Shown in pieces: positions 58,040 through 64,000 of a DNA stretch of 64,000 bases. The first letter of the stretch is position 1, and every line of letters starts with the position of its first letter. The notes beneath the pieces were generated by a model. It ran no database searches, had not been told where the DNA came from, and worked only from the letters and a program-made list of their open reading frames with translations. This DNA comes from Rhizophagus irregularis (Eukaryota > Glomeromycota > Glomeromycetes > Glomerales > Glomeraceae): the NCBI RefSeq assembly GCF_026210795.1, contig NC_089453.1, positions 2,978,501 through 3,042,500 of the forward strand. The letters run 5' to 3'. The translations under genes and the position numbers were made by a program.

Positions 58040-58144
58040 TTTGTCATTCAAGTAATAATAATGAAATTTTATTTATTTTTAATTTTCTTAAAAAAAAAAA
58101 CTTTTTTTAGCAGCATGAATTCTGATCAGGATATTTTATTTCAT

Positions 58145-58163
58145 TGCATGCATGATGCATGCA
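58145..58163. promoter_or_regulatory. TGCATGCA palindrome upstream of the fusion gene
   Basis: TGCATGCATGATGCATGCA is a palindrome with one central mismatch about 105-125 bp before the ATG. ATGCAT recurs at about 58184 and 58212. It is a candidate factor site; no factor is known to me for this lineage. Confidence 0.4.
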
Positions 58164-59361
58164 CAGTTAGCCCGTAGCCTGTTAATGCATAAATGTTGCA
58201 ATTAATTGCAGATGCATCTGTATATTAGCCATGTTTGGGTTACATGTTGCCAATCTAATATCAGCCAATCTATTGTCATGCTGCATTAATCAATTTTGGC
58301 TTGGCCTAGTTTCATTGAATATTTACCTCGTTATTTAATAATTTTCCAAATTAAAATTATCAAGTTAAAAAAAAAAATAATTAAAATTATCAAGTTAATA
58401 AAAAAAAAATTAAAATTATCAAGTTAAAAAAAAAATTAAATTAAATTATCAAGTTTTGACCTAAAAAAAAAGCTTGTTATAATTATAATAAACGATTTGG
58501 CATTTAATATTAAAAGCCGCGCCACTAAACATGTTTTTACTCCTCTTGGCACTTTATTTTCTAATAAATTTCAGGAAAAGAGGTTAACTTCAAGATATCG
58601 ATAATTGAAATGTGAAATTTATTATCTGGAGCGAAGCGGACATTATACAAAATTGACTGTCGACCATCATGCATGTGGAGTTCTGGTTGTTACTTTGTCA
58701 CGGCAATTAAAATAAGTAAATGAAATTAAAAAAAAAGGTTATTATAATTTGTGATAAAACACTGCATAAACACGGCAATAAAAAAAAGAGTGCATATAAC
58801 GTACTGCTTGGTATATGAAAAGAAACCGAATACTCTGTTCTATTGTTATAAAGATTTAAAATGATAAGGGTTCAACGTACGGGGACGAGAATTTTACTGA
58901 GTCAATATGTCACATAAAAAATAAATGTGCACGGCAGACAAAGATATTCATACCAGCAGAACAGGAATAACACTAACTTATTGAATCATGAACTAAATGA
59001 GAGAATACTGACCAAATAACATTTCTTGTTCGTCGATCGGTTCAAGTTTTGTCCTAAGTTATTAATTCATCGACAAAGATTTTAAGACTCCTTTATTGGT
59101 CATTTTTAAATTTTAAGAAAGCGTGAGCCGTTCTGTGTATTTATATTCCATGTAAAAATAGGTTTCGACTAATATCCTGATTTAGGATATAAAAGATAAA
59201 GAGTTAGAGAATTTGTAGTTAATACGGCAAAGAAAAAATGAGAATTTTGGGTAGAATTAATTCTTTTGAGTATTCCGGTTTTTGGCATACTGCAAAAAAA
59301 AAAAATAAATAAAATACTTTTGGTGAAGTTAGAATTTCTGCTTTTTAGCTGACAATGAACT
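58164..59361. other. Non-coding interval with a short tandem repeat
   Basis: At 58350-58455 about four copies of TTAAAATTATCAAGTT separated by A-runs. The rest shows no coding signal. Confidence 0.5.
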
Positions 59362-60518
59362 ACTAACGCTCGGCAGGTAGTAAGTAAGTAACGGAAATTG
59401 GCTAAGTAAGTAACGTAAAATTACTGTTTTAGGCCAATTTACGTTACTCCCCTTATATAAGGCACGGAACGTAAAGTCAATTATATTTACTTTACGTTAC
59501 TCCCCTTATATAAGGTACAGAATGTAAGGTAATCGGTTAAACTTAAAATTTTATTGCGAAAATATTTTAAAAATTTTTTTGCAAACACATTTATTAAAAT
59601 AATCGATTTATTTATTGAAATTTTATTTGCAAATATTAAATTTAAGTCACACATCTTCGATTTTAACGAAAAAAATCACTGTATTTATTTTAATGTAGTG
59701 ATACAAATAAAAAAACAATAACAATAAATAAAAAAGATAAATAAATTACAATGATCAAGAAGAAAAATGCTAATAAAAAAATGAAATAACAATGGAGTAA
59801 TGGAAAGAAGAAAGGGAGTAAAAAAGAGTAATGAGAAGTGATAGGAAACAAAAAGGAGAAATAGGGCATGATGGGAGATGAAAAAGAGTGATGGGAGATG
59901 GGAGACGAAGAGGAGTGATGGGAGACGAAAAAGAGTGATGAGAGACGAAAAAAAGTGATGAGGGACAAAAAAGAAATAATAGAAAATGAAAAGATGTAAT
60001 AGAAATAATGGGAGACGAATAATGAGGTGGAAAATGATGAGGGACAAAAAATAAAAAAATGATCATGATAAGAGGTTGGGTAATGATAGAAAACCAAGTA
60101 AAAAATAAATCATAAAGTAAAAAAAAATGAAGTTAGTAAATAAGATAAAAACAAAATAAAAAAATAAATAAAAAATAAAAAACATACCTTTATTATTTAT
60201 AGAACTGAAAGGACTAAGATAACTAAATAAAAAAATGAAATAAAATTAGTGAAAAACGAAATATGAAACAGAAACAAAATAAAAAAAATAAAAAATGAGT
60301 AAGAAACGAAACTACAGTATACTGAAAACGAGATTCGATAAAACAAATAAACATGACGCGATCATGTGGAAAATATAAGGAGTAACGTAAAATATTAACC
60401 AATAAAATTTACGTTCCGTACCTTACTATATAAGAGAAGTAACGTAATAGATCATGTGACTTTACGTTACTTACTTTGTCAATTTCCGTTACTTACTTTC
60501 TATATATTCACTAACGCT
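59362..60518. mobile_element. Fold-back element with 9-bp direct flanks
   Basis: AGTAAGTAACGGAAATTG and AAGTAAGTAACGTAAA near 59380-59425 are inverted near 60440-60500. ACTAACGCT lies on both sides (about 59362 and 60510) as a 9-bp duplication, typical of MULE-type transposition. Near the left, CTCCCCTTATATAAGG occurs twice. No transposase is present. Confidence 0.6.
59803..60060 (+). repeat. Purine-rich GATGGGAGACGAAAAAGAGT minisatellite
   Basis: About ten imperfect copies of a 16-20 bp unit with GATGRGAGAYGAAAAAGAGT consensus inside the fold-back element. The strand asymmetry makes long Phe/Ser/His open frames on the other strand (59685-60097) that are not genes. Confidence 0.75.
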
Positions 60519-60735
60519 GGGGTGTATTAGACCCTTGAATTTAAATACGTAATGATATAATAAGAACAGTTTATTAGAAAAAATTTATCATTATTACTCG
60601 CATACGAAAATTTACAAAAATCTCTTCGCGTGAAAATTATTATTATTACTTATATAAATTATGAAAGTAATAATATTATTTGTTCGAAAAAAAAATAAAT
60701 AAAATAAATAAATAAAATAAAATATGATAATAAAA

Positions 60736-62290
60736 CCCTATAAAAAAATTGGATACGTTTTTTATAAAGTTTTTATACGATTTTTTTCCTTAGAAATAAC
60801 GTATCATAATAGGATACGGAAAAATGCACAATTCCGTATCACTAAAAATATGGTTTGGATACGGAATTTGCACGGAATTCATATGGAATTTACATGATTT
60901 GATCACTGATTTTATCACGAAATTTATACGATTTGGTCACTGAATTTACTATTTGTATTACAGTTTACTATAATTATATTTACATAAATCTAATTTTACT
61001 TTATTAAATTAAATAAAAAATAAAAAATAAACAAAATACAAATACATTATGAAAATTCCTCCTTATTAAAACCACCTATTGCAACCAAAATTATCTATAA
61101 GTTCAGGTTCATTTGGAGTCAAACAACCTAAAAAAAAACAAAAAAAGAAACATAAGAACGTCTAACTTAATTGGAAACAAAACCCCCCTTCATATAGTAT
61201 CTGCAATCGTCCAAGTCACCAAAGGTCAGTATTCCTACAAAAAAAGAAAGAGAACTCCAGAATGTCTGACCTACATAAATGAAAAGAATTATGAAGCATC
61301 TGATGAAAAAGAAACCAAAACAACAAAATAAATCCAAAACTGACCTACAAAAAGAAGACTCTGAAGCAACAAAACCGAAACAACCTACAAAAAGAAAAGA
61401 ATCTGAACCCAACTTACAAAAAAAAAAAAGAAAATTTGAACTGACCTAAAAAAAGAAAAAAATCCTGAACAATCCTACAAAAAGGAAAGGACTCCCAAAC
61501 TGATCTACAAAAAAGAAAAAAGAAACTGAGTCTTCTCACAAAAAAAAATCTGCTGGCCTATGAAATAAAAAAAGAGATAAATATAAATAAAAAAGAAAGG
61601 GGAATAAAGAATAAATCAAAAAAAATATTTTTTTAAAAAGAGAGTAACGAAGTTAGGAAAGTTTATAAAAAATTTTTATTTTTCTAACTTTGACGTCCTC
61701 CCTTTAAAAAAAAAATTTTTTTTAAGAGGAAATAGAAATAGAAAGAAGAAAATTTTTTTTAAAAAAAAGAAGAGTGGGAATAAAAGAATAAAATCAAAAA
61801 AAAAATTTTTTTTTAAAGGAGAGAGTGATGAAAAAAAAAAATTTAAAGTGAGGTACAAAAAAAATTTTTTTTTAAAAGGGGGGGTGACGAAAAAAGAAGA
61901 AAAATTTAGAAAAAATAACAAAAATAAGACAAGAGAAAAGAGAAGGAAGGGAAAGACAGAAAGGAAGATCGGAAGATCAAACTCATCAAAGTAAGGGTTT
62001 ATATAAAAACAAAAAACGTATCATAACAAAACAATAAACAATCACGTGATCTCGTGTTATGATACGAGATTTTTGTAAAATTATTTTCTAAAAATATTAA
62101 GTTTAAAAATTCCGTATACATTCCGTATGATTAATTTTTTCCGTATACATTTCGTATACATCAGTTTTTTTAAAAAATGTTCAAAAATGAATTGCTTATT
62201 AAATATACGGAATTTGTATACGGAATCTATAAAAACGTACATAAAATGTATACAAAACGTATCCTTTCCATATACATATTTCTTATAGGG
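60736..62290 (+). mobile_element. CCCTATAA element, copy 3 (1555 bp)
   Basis: Same order as copy 1, with ends CCCTATAA and TTATAGGG and AAAA on both sides (AAA as a 3-bp duplication). It keeps a longer Lys-rich frame (61113-61331, MESNNLKKNKKRNIRTSN onward). The sequence AAGTTCAGGTTCATTTGGAG starts this shared interior near 61098. Confidence 0.8.
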
Positions 62291-62621
62291 AAAATGAAAG
62301 TTACTAATACAAAAAATCAAATTACTCATTCATATTCAGTACTCATGAATAAACTTCTTCGTAGTTTAAATGTTCTTGCAGTATAGATTACTTTTTTCAT
62401 ATTTTCTATTCAAAGAATCAACATAATAACTATTCTATAATATTTGTACATAATGCAACATTAAGAATAAATATAATTGGTTTTAATAATGATGATAAAT
62501 TACATTTACGAAATAAAGCTATTTAAGACGAATTGAATTAAAATGATTGAGGTTAATAAAATGAGAGAAATTCTAAAATTTAAATATTAAATTGATAAAA
62601 ATTGCGTAACTTTTGAATATA

Positions 62622-62732
62622 CAGTCGGACCTCTATATAATCACTCTCCATATTGTCACATCATATAAAATTCCTCTATATAGTCACCGATTTTTGCGGA
62701 ACCAATTAGGTGACTATATAGAGGTCTGGCTG
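62622..62732. mobile_element. 111-bp Tigger/pogo-like MITE
   Basis: CAGTCGGACCTCTATATA at the left is inverted with changes at the right (TATATAGAGGTCTGGCTG), flanked by TA. Such termini are typical of pogo/Tigger MITEs. Confidence 0.75.
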
Positions 62733-64000
62733 TACTTTTTGTGTCTATAGGCCATAGTTTAATGGCTAAATTAGGCTAGCATAATATAAATAAATCTTTA
62801 AAATGACATAATATGAAAAAAGATCTTTACGCGAAAATATATATTTTTAAGTAATTATTAAAGATACTGTATCGAGTAAACTGGAATATTTCGTAAATTG
62901 ATCTCTCTTAATTAAATCATTATACTGAATTATTTATATATAATGAATTTTCTACGAGAAAAAAATAAAACTTTTGAGAAAAATTTTATTGTTTCAATGT
63001 ACTACAAATACAAGAGTTAACGAACTTTCACGGTCAATTAATCCAAGGTTATGTAATTATTATATCCATTAATTTTTGTCAATATTAGTACATGATATTA
63101 TAGCGAAAACTATTTATCTTATCCATGCAACTATCGGTTTTTTGAATTTGTTTGGTATTCTGTTTCAGTCCAGAACATGCAGTATATTGATTTTTGTCAA
63201 CATTCAAGTTTAGTTTAATATTTTGTTAAAAAAAAATTAAAGTGCTAAGGAGTAATAAATATTGTAACTGACTTTATTTAATATATAATTTTATCGGAAT
63301 TTTCTCGAGAAGTAATTGATACTTCCCTTCGAATGACTCAATATAAGAACGGAATTAAATTTCAACTTTAAAACCTTAAATTTCTTCTTTAGGTACCGTA
63401 CAGTATAAAGCGGTATATCCGACATTATCTGTCATTATAGCACTAAAAAAAAAGATTTCAAACCCCAAATAAGTATGATTATTCGACAAATAAGAAAGTA
63501 TTAATGTTTTGCAAATTCTGATTACAAGTGTTGTCATTGGTAAACGAAGATAAATTTCTGATCATGTGACAATTAACCAATCAATACTTTTTTCGAAGGG
63601 TTTAATATGAAATTTAAATAATGATATGGAAATTTTCATTTCGCCACTTTAAATTATATTCTCCGTACCAAAAAGTTTAAGATCACATGCGATTTTTTAA
63701 AAAAATAAGTTTTTTTTTTATCATTAATCTTTATTGGATTCTAATAAATGTATATAATATTTTCATTCCTTAATGAATACTTTTTAACTTTTTATATATA
63801 GATTTAATTTCTTTTTATGTTTTATATTATAATTTAAATAATTTAAAATAAACAAATTTATCATTTTAAAAAAACTGTATACACTGTATGTACAACCACG
63901 TACAAAAAAAAAAAAGATCCACAATGAAAAATTTTTTTTATGCCGAAAGATGATCATTGCTCAATTAACTTTACATAATAAAAAAATTTTTTTTTCTGCA
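62733..64000. other. Non-coding interval to window end
   Basis: AT-rich sequence; no gene, RNA gene or element boundary that I can support. Confidence 0.35.

Noticed and set aside
58350-58455. CRISPR-like array (repeated ATTATCAAGTT)
   Set aside because: Units are contiguous with A-runs, not spacers, and the genome is eukaryotic; it is a simple tandem repeat.
59685-60097. Overlapping 98-135 codon frames rich in Phe, Ser, His and Leu on the minus strand
   Set aside because: They are translations of a purine-rich minisatellite in three frames; open frames follow from the repeat's lack of stops on that strand.

Overview
The window looks like a repeat-rich chromosomal segment of an arbuscular mycorrhizal fungus, most likely Rhizophagus or a close relative (Glomeromycotina). 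The evidence is a very AT-rich base composition, short GT-AG introns of roughly 65-140 nt, TKL-type kinases and BTB-BACK proteins of the style expanded in that lineage, and dense layers of MULE, Tc1/mariner, Crypton-like, hAT, LINE and MITE sequence. There is no bacterial gene organisation. The assignment is inference from composition and family style; no database was searched.

Layout. 1-1918 (-): a BTB-BACK gene followed by a tandem array carrying candidate in-frame mini-exons. 3100-10400: three members of an unrecognised multicopy family of about 190 aa, two plus-strand and one minus-strand, one split by a MITE. 11-20.6 kb: a wrecked MULE transposon opened by a CMC/Plavaka-like remnant, a mariner-type MITE, a 1.5 kb 'CCCTATAA' element and a TA-flanked MITE. 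20.8-25.2 kb: a second CCCTATAA copy and a segmental duplicate of the 3.7-5.5 kb region. 25.5-27.6 kb: a 5'-truncated LINE with perfect 15-bp target duplications, split by an intact DD34E mariner. 28.1-30.9 kb: another family member split by a 2.2 kb element with an apparently intact five-exon tyrosine recombinase. 31.9-34.9 kb: a segmental duplicate of 8.3-10.6 kb with its own family gene. 36.6-38.9 kb: a LINE-style insertion with one 526-aa ORF and no reverse transcriptase. 39.5-47.2 kb: mostly non-coding, with a GC-rich minisatellite, a possible two-exon small gene, a GC-rich block and a degenerate gene. 47.8-48.7 kb: a hAT BED-finger fragment and a truncated kinase. 50.4-53.0 kb: the best-preserved family member and a second BTB-BACK gene with a one-base frameshift. 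54.0-58.0 kb (-): a seven-exon gene predicted to encode 1187 aa. 59.3-62.7 kb: a fold-back element, a third CCCTATAA copy and a small MITE.

Most notable are (i) the seven-exon gene, a TKL kinase joined to a degenerate AIG1-like domain lacking its P-loop, then cysteine-rich LRRs, then a second AIG1-like GTPase with an altered P-loop; (ii) the unrecognised four-cysteine family, with seven loci and one possible relic in 64 kb, four of them visibly broken by insertions or a deletion; (iii) the mini-exon array behind the first BTB-BACK gene; and (iv) an intact Crypton-like recombinase gene inside a family member. Exon structures were built by hand from splice consensus and reading phase and are predictions.
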